Positions 7,288 to 14,926 of a DNA stretch of 64,000 bases are shown here, piece by piece. Numbering within the stretch: position 1 is the stretch's first letter; the number at the start of each line of letters is the position of its first letter. This DNA comes from DATATB01 sp036268995. GTDB taxonomy: Bacteria > Planctomycetota > Planctomycetia > Pirellulales > PNKZ01. The stretch spans positions 42,998-106,997 of the forward strand of contig DATATB010000148.1 of assembly GCA_036268995.1 (NCBI GenBank), written 5' to 3'. Made by a program: the position numbers and the translations under genes. Under the pieces are notes generated by a model. The model ran no database searches, was not told where the DNA came from, and saw nothing but the letters and a program-made list of their open reading frames with translations.

Positions 7288-10275
7288 TTGCCACAGAATG
7301 ATTTATGGCAATGGAAGCGGAGGGCATGGGATTCTTCCTACCGGGGTAACCGTAACTGGCTGGTACCTAAGCCTTTTGGACTTAACTTCCTCGCGCAAGC
7401 GGGCTTGCACGAAAAATGCACGTGCTCGTTGTTCCCCGTTGTTCCTCGTTGTGGGTGCACCCTAAGGGGACAAAACAGGGACAATTTTGCATCCCGGCTT
7501 TCGCGCCGGAATTTCGCATTGCCGCGGGGCGCGCCGGTCCTCCTGCTTGGCTTGGCTGCGGCTAGGCGCAAGAAGCAGCAAACATCCAAGTCTTCTAAGC
7601 GGCGGGAAAGGTCCCTGCGAAAGGACCTGGTAGCCCGCTACAAGCGCCGTCGCAAACGGCGCAATCAGGACCGCGGCTTAGCTGCCGATTCTGATCTGCG
7701 TCAACTCGCCCGAGCCTACCTAGACACGCAGCGACGCCTCTGGACAGATTTCGCGGATCAGGGCCTGCTGCCAGCTCCGGACGACGCGACGCTGGACTCG
7801 ATGGTTGGCGATTTCAAGAGTCGTCATTGGACCGGTCATGTCGATCCGTACACCGTCGATGCCTTCAAGCAACGTGGCGTTACCCTCGCCGGGATCTACG
7901 CGCGGTACAGTTCGGAAAACAGTCAAGCCACTTCGATCGAAGACCAGATGGTTAACGCGCTCAATTATGCGCACGACAACAAGCTGTTCGTGCCGTGGGT
8001 CTACGTCTTCGCCGATTATTCTGTCTCCGGCCTTGACGCATCTCGTCGCGGATACAGCATGTATAAGCAACTGCTCAAGAGCGACAAGCATTCGATTGGT
8101 ACAACGCTTATTGACGATTTTACGCGGGCATCGCGTGACGAAATTGAGTGGTGGCGCTTCGCCCAAAGCTGCCGCCAACTCCGAAAGCGGCTGATCGGCG
8201 TCAGTGATGGGTTTGACCTGGCCGCTCCCGACTGGGAGATAAAGCTGACGCTATTCGCTCTTCTATCTCGGTTGTTTCTGAAAGGACATCGAGAGAAGAT
8301 GAGTCGCGGTCAGCACGGAGCCGCCCGCCGCCGAACATGCACCGGCAAGCTGATCCTGGGACTTACGCGCCGGATCGTACGCGATGAAGCTGGCGATCCG
8401 GTCGTTAGGTCGACCGGTGGATTTAAGTATCGCCCCGCAATTGACCCTTCTAGCAGTCGTTGGCTGCTGAAACTTTTCGAGCTGTACGTCGTTAAGCTCT
8501 GGCCGGTTCGCAAAATCTGCCGCTATTTCAATGAGCATCGAGTTGAAGACTGGGATGGTTGGACGCCGCGAGGTATCGCGCAGCTGCTGGTGAACCCCGC
8601 GGTTATCGGAGTCTTCATCTGGAATAAGTACCACCCGGACATGGACCTGGAAACCGGCAAGCCCATCAAGGTCCGCAACCCCCGGTCTCAATGGGAGGTC
8701 TACTATAACCCGAAGGTTGCGATCATACCCATGGAATGGTGGCGGGCTGCTCGCCGGCGGGCTGCCGAAACGCGCGCCAAAAGTCCACTGACCGGGCATC
8801 GGCGAACTCGTAATACGGAGCACCCCACAACTCTCTTCAGCGGAACGCTGTTTTGCGGGTACTGCGAGGACAGCGAACTAAAGCTCAACCGCTCCGCTGG
8901 ACCAGACAAGGCCATGGCATGCCTTAACGGACCCAACAACGCGAAGCAATGCAAGCTGAAGTCGCAGAAATCAACCGCGATCATCGAAACCGCCCTTCTC
9001 GGCTTCTTGCTCGAGCACGTGCTAACGGATGCATGCCTAGAGAAGCTGCTACATGACGTCAATGAGCACATAAGGCGAAAGGTGCGCCGCCCACGCGGTG
9101 AACCACAAGTCACCGAAAAGCAGGTGGCTTCGATAAAGGCCAAGATCAAACGATATCTGAGGCTGATTGACCGAACCAAAGACGACTCCGCCGTTGACAT
9201 CTATCACCAGCACATAAGCGCACTGAACAAGGAGCTCGCACCGGCGCTGGCCACACTTACCCACCGGCGGGCGGTGAACCGTGTGCCAGTGAAGCCGCTG
9301 AATTTTGACCAGCTCCGCGGCTACCTTTCGGAAGCTCGAAAGCTGCTAAATGAAGCCATGCCCACGTCGGCATTGGCGATCCGGGCACTAACTGGTCCGA
9401 TTACCATTACGCAGGAATCGAACGGAAAGAAACGGGGCGCACGGTGGATCGCCCATTTCCGGCCTAATTTGCTGCGATTTCTCGCCCATTGGGCGAAAAG
9501 GTCGAACATGCCAGATTGCGTCACTTTGGATGCCCTTTGTGCCGCAATCTGGCTAGTGCCGCAGGAGGTCCAGGTCCCAATCGAAAAGACTTACAAATAC
9601 GAAGAAATTGCGCCTGCCGTCACGGCTCTGAACGCAAAGAACGTCAGTGTTCCTGCAATCGCCGCGGAGCTGAAGGTATGCAACCACACGGTAGAGCATG
9701 CGTTATTCTTCGCCCGGACGGGAACACCCCCAAAGACGCGCCAAAGTAAACGCCCGCGATCTGCAAAGTCGGAAAAACGGCTGACTTTCAAAGACATCGC
9801 GCCTATCGTCGCTGAACTACATGATGTCAAACGTATATCCCTGACCGAGATTGCCCGCACCCGCGGCTGGTCGCGTCCCATGGTCGGCAGAGCCTATACG
9901 CACGCGCACCCGGAACGTGCGGCAGACGCCATTGCCCGTGGGAGACGCATACGAAGCCCCCTGATGCTTTCCGACGACCAGCAGGAAAAAATTCGGCGGC
10001 TTTGGAAAGAAGGCAAATCTAGCCTTAATCAGATCGCGAAGGAGGTGGGCCGCTGTAGCGCGACCGTGTCGAGACTCACTCGCAACGTGAAATCCCGCCG
10101 TTCCCGCGGCAAACATGCTCCATTGGGCTACGCGAAGCATCGGCGAATGCGGGAGATGATCACCGCTGGCATGAAAACCTCGGAAATCACTGCGGAAATC
10201 GGATGCGCGACCAATACGGTCTACACGGAGCGCTGGCGAATACGCAAGCAAGCGAAAACTGCTCAGAATGGCTGA
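7288..10275 (+). CDS. Large serine recombinase with C-terminal HTH array
   Basis: A site-specific DNA recombinase of the resolvase/large-serine family; the open frame is 995 codons. The catalytic core starts near residue 200 (AGIYARYSSE; Ser208 would be the nucleophile). A recombinase domain follows (WTPRGIAQLLVNPAVIGVF), then a Cys4 zinc ribbon near 525-560 (FCGYC and two later Cys) and a long helical stretch. Unusually, the last 230 residues carry about four HTH-like modules (for example SVPAIAAELKVCNHTVEHAL, SLTEIARTRGWSRPMVGRA, SLNQIAKEVGRCSATVSRL, KTSEITAEIGCATNTVYTE). The frame crosses the middle att and the repeats at 7425-7485, so the true start is probably downstream: a TTG at 7519 or the ATG at 7801, both in frame. 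It may mobilise part of the island or control it. Confidence 0.8.
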   Translation: MPQNDLWQWKRRAWDSSYRGNRNWLVPKPFGLNFLAQAGLHEKCTCSLFPVVPRCGCTLRGQNRDNFASRLSRRNFALPRGAPVLLLGLAAARRKKQQTSKSSKRRERSLRKDLVARYKRRRKRRNQDRGLAADSDLRQLARAYLDTQRRLWTDFADQGLLPAPDDATLDSMVGDFKSRHWTGHVDPYTVDAFKQRGVTLAGIYARYSSENSQATSIEDQMVNALNYAHDNKLFVPWVYVFADYSVSGLDASRRGYSMYKQLLKSDKHSIGTTLIDDFTRASRDEIEWWRFAQSCRQLRKRLIGVSDGFDLAAPDWEIKLTLFALLSRLFLKGHREKMSRGQHGAARRRTCTGKLILGLTRRIVRDEAGDPVVRSTGGFKYRPAIDPSSSRWLLKLFELYVVKLWPVRKICRYFNEHRVEDWDGWTPRGIAQLLVNPAVIGVFIWNKYHPDMDLETGKPIKVRNPRSQWEVYYNPKVAIIPMEWWRAARRRAAETRAKSPLTGHRRTRNTEHPTTLFSGTLFCGYCEDSELKLNRSAGPDKAMACLNGPNNAKQCKLKSQKSTAIIETALLGFLLEHVLTDACLEKLLHDVNEHIRRKVRRPRGEPQVTEKQVASIKAKIKRYLRLIDRTKDDSAVDIYHQHISALNKELAPALATLTHRRAVNRVPVKPLNFDQLRGYLSEARKLLNEAMPTSALAIRALTGPITITQESNGKKRGARWIAHFRPNLLRFLAHWAKRSNMPDCVTLDALCAAIWLVPQEVQVPIEKTYKYEEIAPAVTALNAKNVSVPAIAAELKVCNHTVEHALFFARTGTPPKTRQSKRPRSAKSEKRLTFKDIAPIVAELHDVKRISLTEIARTRGWSRPMVGRAYTHAHPERAADAIARGRRIRSPLMLSDDQQEKIRRLWKEGKSSLNQIAKEVGRCSATVSRLTRNVKSRRSRGKHAPLGYAKHRRMREMITAGMKTSEITAEIGCATNTVYTERWRIRKQAKTAQNG
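7315..7334. repeat. Middle attachment site: shorter copy of tRNA-Ser 3' end
   Basis: Twenty bases match 29299-29318, the 3' end of tRNA-Ser on the minus strand, and 19 of them match the left att. The similarity ends inside the T-arm. It divides the island into a 4.6-kb left part and a 22-kb right part, as expected from two successive insertions at the same tRNA, the older junction having decayed. Confidence 0.65.
7425..7485. repeat. Clustered direct repeats near the middle att, possible integrase arm sites
   Basis: Three tandem 10-mers of the form YYCGTTGTTC start at 7425, 7435 and 7445 (the third is degenerate). They are followed by GGGGACAAA (7466-7474) and AGGGACAAT (7477-7485). GGGGACAAA recurs exactly at 29219-29227, and AGGGACAA at 29208-29215, just inside the other end of the right-hand element. 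Paired short repeats flanking an att core suggest arm-type binding sites for the integrase at 27643. Confidence 0.45.
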
Positions 10276-10589
10276 CCGGTTGAGCGGCCGATTGCGATCC
10301 GGCTTACCGCGCGCTAGATTAACGCCGGACACGAACTGGCTTACCGAAGGAGATTTACCGGCTCTACATGGGCCGCCGACAATTTGAACTGACGCGTGCG
10401 TCAGCCTGCTTCCCGAGAAACCGCCAACTTGAGCTTCGGCTCACGACCAAAGAAGCAGCCTGTGCCGCGCCCCGTCTGGGGCGCTGGCCGGGCTGTTCTT
10501 TGGTGCCCCTTGGCGGGGGTCTCGGGAGCGGCTTTGGTTCAGCGCTCCTTTTTTTGTCCCATCGCTAAAGCTGTGAAAGGGCACTCAAC
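10276..10589. other. Intergenic region with two hairpins
   Basis: No convincing gene. It contains a perfect GC-rich hairpin (GCGCCCC, loop GTCT, GGGGCGC, 10467-10484), the terminator listed separately, and AAAGGG at 10576-10581 as a ribosome binding site for the next gene. Short frames here look like shadows. Confidence 0.5.
10525..10555 (+). terminator. Intrinsic terminator
   Basis: GGAGCG (10525-10530) pairs with CGCTCC (10543-10548), followed directly by seven T residues. It lies between the serine recombinase and the lipoprotein gene on their shared strand, so it would end the recombinase transcript. Confidence 0.65.
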
Positions 10590-11762
10590 ATGGTTTTCTT
10601 AAGCAACGCATCAAAAATGCCAATCAATTTATGGGACGTCGATCCGAGCACTGCCATGGCATATGCTCGATCGACACCCCCCCGAACAATCTGGAGATTT
10701 GGTCTGAGTTTGTACGTGATTTGGTGCGCTGCGAGTGGCTGCTCGAAAACCCATATCGACGCTGACGCGGCAACCAATATTTCCCATTCAACGCCAGATG
10801 CGCCTTCTACATCTCATGCTGATCAAGCCGGCACGGACTCCGTGGAAGAACCGCCGCCAACGCCTTCGTCGTCGGTTGACCAGAACGACGCCGACGTAAA
10901 GACGAAGTCGCTTACACATCTTACGCTGGATGTTGCAAGAGCGCTTGTCCATGAGGATCGACCACTTTTCCTTGACCGGATTACCGAGCTGTCCCCTGAA
11001 ATAGCACGAGAACTTGCTCGAAGCCAAAGGTCACTATACCTAACTGGCCTGAAAACGCTGTCCGGCCCAGCTGCAAGAGAAATGGCCACACATAAGGGAG
11101 GCGAGATTAGCCTAGGTGTAACAGCGCTCTCTTTCGACGCTGCAATCGCCCTGGCACACTGCGACTGCACGTTGAAGTTGGAGGACGTCACGACACTATC
11201 GCCCGAAGTCGCAAAAGTAATTGCGCGACATCAGGGTCCGCTTCTATTGAGCGGTGTTCGTACGATCTCGCCAGAGGCAGCGGAAGCGTTGGCCACACAC
11301 AAAGGTAATCCACTGTTTCTGGACGGACTCAAGGACGTGTCTAACTCGGTCCGAGAAGTGTTGCGCGCCAACAAAAGTATAGTTTTGCCATACGAACCTC
11401 CAGCTCAGGTTCCGACCACTTTGCCAAATATAGCGGCCCAGCCGATTTCGCTGGCAGATTTAGTCTCCGTCCTTGGCGAGCCGGATGAAAGGACGGAAAC
11501 GACAATCCTATATAATGGTAAATTAAAAGCGATTGCTCGTGACGGCGGTCTCGACATCAACTTTGCGACGAACGACGATGCCTTATTGTACATAGCCGGC
11601 CTGTTCACGAGCCGGCTATTCAGCAACAGCGAAGGTAAAGAAATCGTCGATTTTATTGATTCGGTCGGCGATGAAAAGCGTATCGGTCGATTTCTCGTCT
11701 CCATCCGCGCCGGCCAGTATCCTCGACGGTCATGGCGGATCGTTAGCCTTAGAAGTAAATAG
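10590..11762 (+). CDS. Predicted lipoprotein with LRR-like repeats
   Basis: 390 residues, no assigned function. A hydrophobic segment (FGLSLYVIWCAASGC) ends in a lipobox-like Cys, so the protein is probably exported and lipidated. A low-complexity Ser/Thr/Pro/Asp linker follows. Residues about 105-265 hold four to five repeats of about 23 residues with the pattern L-x-L-x-G/D-x2-x-LS-x2-A-x2-LA (LFLDRITELSPEIARELA, LYLTGLKTLSGPAAREMA, LLLSGVRTISPEAAEALA), resembling short leucine-rich repeats. The C-terminal 110 residues are non-repetitive. The ATG at 10590 has AAAGGG eight bases upstream. The ATG at 10656 would give a more normal signal-peptide length. It sits alone inside the island, after a terminator. 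Confidence 0.65.
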   Translation: MVFLSNASKMPINLWDVDPSTAMAYARSTPPRTIWRFGLSLYVIWCAASGCSKTHIDADAATNISHSTPDAPSTSHADQAGTDSVEEPPPTPSSSVDQNDADVKTKSLTHLTLDVARALVHEDRPLFLDRITELSPEIARELARSQRSLYLTGLKTLSGPAAREMATHKGGEISLGVTALSFDAAIALAHCDCTLKLEDVTTLSPEVAKVIARHQGPLLLSGVRTISPEAAEALATHKGNPLFLDGLKDVSNSVREVLRANKSIVLPYEPPAQVPTTLPNIAAQPISLADLVSVLGEPDERTETTILYNGKLKAIARDGGLDINFATNDDALLYIAGLFTSRLFSNSEGKEIVDFIDSVGDEKRIGRFLVSIRAGQYPRRSWRIVSLRSK

Positions 11763-11786
11763 GATGCGGCTGAGAGCTGAAGATCT

Positions 11787-11963
11787 ATGATGGGACGGCG
11801 CAGGCAGGTTCTCCGCCGCTGGTTCGCGGAATTGCGGCGACAGGAGCAATTTGTCCTTATGAACCGATGGGTACGCTCAGTAAGGCAAGCTGCGAAAGGT
11901 CCGATCATCCTAAGAACTTGGTATACGGACTACCGTCCGTACCGCGCCGAGGCGCGGCGATGA
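11787..11963 (+). CDS. Possible small basic protein
   Basis: A 58-codon frame (MMGRRRQVLRRWF...) that is strongly basic and aromatic, ending before the convergent gene at 11969. Its ribosome binding site is weak (GAAG) and no family is recognised. It is listed because it fills the gap after the lipoprotein gene; it could be chance. Confidence 0.25.
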   Translation: MMGRRRQVLRRWFAELRRQEQFVLMNRWVRSVRQAAKGPIILRTWYTDYRPYRAEARR

Positions 11964-11968
11964 CCGCC

Positions 11969-12556
11969 TTACTCCGCGCTAAGTGAAACCTTGAGACCGA
12001 GATACTTCAGAAGCACCTCGATTTTGCCCTGTAGGATCGAAATGACCGCTTGCCGCGTCGCAGGGTCGACTGGGCTGTCCAGCCGTTCCAGTTTCGCGAT
12101 CGTGTGGTCAATCGACCTTGCCACGTCCCGAAACATCTTCGGGCTAGGCAAGCTGTTTGGAACTCGCCTCACCTTCTTTCGCTTGCGCGAGATCAGGCTT
12201 GGCAAAAGCCCCTTAAAGCCGGACCAGGTAGCCAGGCCGGGATGCTTGCTTAGGTAGTCCGCCACGCTGGCGAACTTCTGAGCGAACCAGCGCATCCGAT
12301 GAAGTTCGGACTGCGAGACGTGCAGTCGTGCGCTTACGTCGGCCAGAATTTGCCGTCCGTACGGCTGCCGTTCGGACGCGACTCCGAGCCACTGGTTCAG
12401 AATAGCGCCCGTCTGGTGGCGTACCTCCAGGCTCTGCGTCCGGTGCGAGTGCCACAGCTGAGCTAGGTGCTCGAATTGATCTTCCTTGATGCCGCCGTGC
12501 TGGAGGCCACCGGTGGGTTCGACTTGGCCACGAATCTTGGACTTTATTTTCAACAT
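11969..12556 (-). CDS. Hypothetical helical protein, DUF1016-N-like region
   Basis: 195 residues, no firm family. The middle (HRTQSLEVRHQTGAILNQWL, then ILADVSARLHVSQSELHRMR, WFAQKF) is helical with an HTH-like turn. It recalls the N-terminal helical domain of YhcG/DUF1016 proteins, but the nuclease half of those proteins is missing. The rest is basic (SRKRKKVRRVP) and could bind nucleic acid. It is transcribed convergently with the small ORF and divergently from the unknown gene at 12802. In a defence island it may be a truncated nuclease or a regulator; this is inference. Confidence 0.5.
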   Translation of the reverse strand: MLKIKSKIRGQVEPTGGLQHGGIKEDQFEHLAQLWHSHRTQSLEVRHQTGAILNQWLGVASERQPYGRQILADVSARLHVSQSELHRMRWFAQKFASVADYLSKHPGLATWSGFKGLLPSLISRKRKKVRRVPNSLPSPKMFRDVARSIDHTIAKLERLDSPVDPATRQAVISILQGKIEVLLKYLGLKVSLSAE

Positions 12557-12667
12557 CCGAAAGTCCTAACGCTTGGGACCTTCCGCAGCCGTCAGTTCAA
12601 AGTCGTCGCGAATTGCCAAGGAGCACTCAACTAGCATCATTCTGGTGCTCGGATCAGGCGAAAGCAA

Positions 12668-12690
12668 GATTTTTGCCGCTGGCAAAAATC
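12668..12690. promoter_or_regulatory. Perfect 10-bp inverted repeat, possible operator
   Basis: GATTTTTGCC (12668-12677), loop GCT, then GGCAAAAATC (12681-12690). It lies in the divergent region between the genes at 12556 (minus) and 12802 (plus), about 40 bases upstream of a TACAAT box at 12730-12735. Both position and symmetry suit a regulator binding site. Confidence 0.45.
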
Positions 12691-12801
12691 CTCAGCCTCG
12701 GCCCTCGACCGAGATCGGGCGGATTCTGGTACAATCGGGCGGCAGGTCCTACCGCGGAGAGGCTAAAGGAGTGCAGGTACCAGGTGCCTACGAGATATGC
12801 A

Positions 12802-13176
12802 ATGATAGACGAGCCTTTGGGACAGTTGGAGATGAGCGACTTGGAGCGTGATTACGGTGTTCCAGCTGAACTGATGGAGTTCATCGACGATGGATTTTTG
12901 GAGGTCTTGGTGGAAGAACCTGCGGAGAAAACGGTGGAGCTACACGCTCCGTCTCTCCGAAGAACCGACCCTCAGGGACGGATTACCGCCTATTCGATCA
13001 CGTGGATCCATCCAGATTACAACTCGCAGTTTTGCCACTATTACGAGAATGTCCCTGGGGACTTTCCGAACTTTTACGTCACCGAGGAAACTTCGGACGT
13101 TGGCAATCACATACTCGACGTTAACACCCTCGATGACCTCATTGTCTGGCTCGCCGATAGTCGCTCCCAGATTTGA
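12802..13176 (+). CDS. Small acidic hypothetical protein upstream of the methyltransferase
   Basis: 124 residues from the ATG at 12802 (MIDEPLGQLEMSDLERDYG). It is strongly acidic at both ends (ELMEFIDDGFLEVLVEEPAEK; ILDVNTLDDLIVWLAD), with an aromatic centre (AYSITWIHPDYNSQFCHYY). No family is recognised. Acidic DNA-mimic inhibitors and small regulators both occur beside restriction or modification genes, but nothing here proves either role. The stop is 83 bp before the methyltransferase start on the same strand, so they may be co-transcribed from a promoter near 12730. An internal Met (MSDLERDYG) with GGAG just upstream is an alternative start. Confidence 0.55.
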   Translation: MIDEPLGQLEMSDLERDYGVPAELMEFIDDGFLEVLVEEPAEKTVELHAPSLRRTDPQGRITAYSITWIHPDYNSQFCHYYENVPGDFPNFYVTEETSDVGNHILDVNTLDDLIVWLADSRSQI

Positions 13177-13259
13177 ACTGGCATGCCACGACGCCAGTTT
13201 GGTTAAGTTGGACGCTTCTGGCCTTTCTGTTTTTTGAAGGCACCCAGCAGGAGGTGGTG

Positions 13260-14288
13260 ATGCTGAATGGCGGTCGCAAGATGCGTGTTTTCGACCTTTT
13301 CTGTGGCGCCGGCGGGAGCTCGTGTGGCGCCCGCATGGCCGGAGCCACCATCGTCGGCGGGATCGACTTGTGGGAGCCAGCGATCGAAACCTTCAAACTG
13401 AACTTCCCGAAGGCGAAGACTTGGCGAGCGCGAATCGATCGCCTCACCGCCAAATCGGTCGCCAGGGAGATTGGAAAGATTAACCTACTTTTGGCCTCGC
13501 CAGAATGTACCAACCATACTTTCGCCAAAGGGAACCGGCGGCACGGCGACGAGCAGGAACAGAGCCGTCGAACCGCATTCGAAGTTGTTCGCTTTGCCCG
13601 AGCTTTTGAGCCCCGATGGGTCGTCGTCGAGAACGTGGTATCTATGAGGCATTGGAGCCAGTACGCGAAATGGAAGAAACGGCTGAATGGCCTGGGCTAC
13701 CATCTACGCGAAGTGGTTCTGGATTCCCAGGACTTCGGAGTCGCGCAAAGTCGTAGACGGCTTTTTGTCATTTGCGATCGTGATCGGGAACCAGCAGTTC
13801 CTGAGATACCAATGCACCAAGCTTGCTCAGTAAACGATATTCTGCACTGCGATCAGTCTAATGGCTTCAACTATGATATGAAGCCATTATTTGGCTGCAC
13901 TCCTGCGAGAGCAAAGGACACACTCGATCGCGCACAGCGAGCGATCACCGCGCTAGGACCGAAGAAACCATTCTTGATCGTGTACTACGGTACTGACGCG
14001 GCGGGGGGGTGGCAGGCGCTTGATCGGCCTTTGAGGACAATCACGACGCTCGATCGATTTGCCCTTGTAAGGCCGTCGCGTGACGGGCATCTCATGAGGA
14101 TGCTGCAACCACCGGAACTCGCCAAAGCCATGGGCTTCCCGGATAACTACTCCTGGCCGGACACAACGCGGCGTGAGAGGATAAAGCTGATCGGCAATGC
14201 GGTTGCCCCGCCCCTGATGAGGGCTGTCGTCGCCACGCTGTTGCAATCCGCAAGGCCGGCCGCCTCACTTTATACTGCTCGTCATTGA
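13260..14288 (+). CDS. DNA (cytosine-5) methyltransferase, possible DISARM modification enzyme
   Basis: 342 residues. It transfers a methyl group from S-adenosylmethionine to cytosine C5. Motifs in order: I FDLFCGAGGS (11-20), IV SPECTNH with catalytic Cys83, VI ENVV, VIII QSRRRLF, and a C-terminal target-recognition region before IX/X (RTITTLDRFALV, IGNAVAPPL). The SPECTN form instead of PPCQ is found in a known branch of Dcm-like enzymes. AGGAGG (13249-13254) lies five bases before the ATG at 13260, which fixes the start. The frame is open upstream to 13173 without signal. It is followed by vsr and is convergent with the drm operon, so it is the natural candidate for the host-protecting DrmMII role. 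Confidence 0.9.
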   Translation: MLNGGRKMRVFDLFCGAGGSSCGARMAGATIVGGIDLWEPAIETFKLNFPKAKTWRARIDRLTAKSVAREIGKINLLLASPECTNHTFAKGNRRHGDEQEQSRRTAFEVVRFARAFEPRWVVVENVVSMRHWSQYAKWKKRLNGLGYHLREVVLDSQDFGVAQSRRRLFVICDRDREPAVPEIPMHQACSVNDILHCDQSNGFNYDMKPLFGCTPARAKDTLDRAQRAITALGPKKPFLIVYYGTDAAGGWQALDRPLRTITTLDRFALVRPSRDGHLMRMLQPPELAKAMGFPDNYSWPDTTRRERIKLIGNAVAPPLMRAVVATLLQSARPAASLYTARH

Positions 14289-14302
14289 GCAGCCATTTTC
14301 CG

Positions 14303-14836
14303 ATGCCAATTACACCGCGTAAACGAAAGAAGGCTGGGCACCGGTCGTGGGCAGCACATGGGAAATGCGTCCGCGGAAAACATCGCGGGGACATCATGAG
14401 TCCCGAGAAGCGCAGCCAACTGATGGCCCGAATTCGATGCGCGAATACGGGGCCAGAGAACACACTTGCGGAGTTACTCGCAATGGAGGGCATCGTGTTC
14501 AGACGGCACGCACGGGAGCTTCCTGGTCGACCAGACTTCGTCTTTGATGACGACCGTTTAGTCGTCTTCGTGGATGGAGATTTCTGGCACGGCTGGCGGT
14601 TTCCGCTTTGGCGACACAAGCTATCACCACAATGGGCTATCAAGATCGAGGCGAATCGGGCACGAGATAGTCGCAATTTCAAACTCCTACGGCGAAATGG
14701 GTGGTTGGTTCTGCGGCTTTGGGAGCACCAGCTTGAACAATCACCTGGTCGCTGCATCGAACGCATTTTGTCAATGCGATTGGCTTGTAGGCAGGAAAAG
14801 CGGCCGACCATTCGCAGACGTGGCCGATCTCCTTAG
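14303..14836 (+). CDS. vsr: Very-short-patch mismatch endonuclease
   Basis: 177 residues of Vsr type, nicking beside the T in T:G mismatches that arise when 5-methylcytosine deaminates. The family core starts at MSPEKRSQLMARIR and runs through TGPENTLAELLA, FRRHARELPGRPDFVF, VVFVDGDFWHGW (catalytic Asp and His region), and NGWLVLRLWEHQL. The first ATG after the methyltransferase stop is at 14303. A TTG at 14285 overlaps that stop, and an ATG at 14396 starts exactly at the family core. The pairing with a cytosine methyltransferase is classic and protects against its mutagenic effect. The last 20 residues are a basic extension. Confidence 0.9.
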   Translation: MPITPRKRKKAGHRSWAAHGKCVRGKHRGDIMSPEKRSQLMARIRCANTGPENTLAELLAMEGIVFRRHARELPGRPDFVFDDDRLVVFVDGDFWHGWRFPLWRHKLSPQWAIKIEANRARDSRNFKLLRRNGWLVLRLWEHQLEQSPGRCIERILSMRLACRQEKRPTIRRRGRSP

Positions 14837-14926
14837 CGGTGCCGCGATTCTCGCTTCAATTAACTGCGCTTTCTGGATCACGAAGTCGACCGGCGCATCG
14901 GGCAAGCTGCTAAAAGCGGATATCAC

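Noticed and set aside
10467..10484. Second terminator for the serine recombinase
   Set aside because: Perfect hairpin but no T-tract; the T7-followed hairpin at 10525-10555 is the better call.
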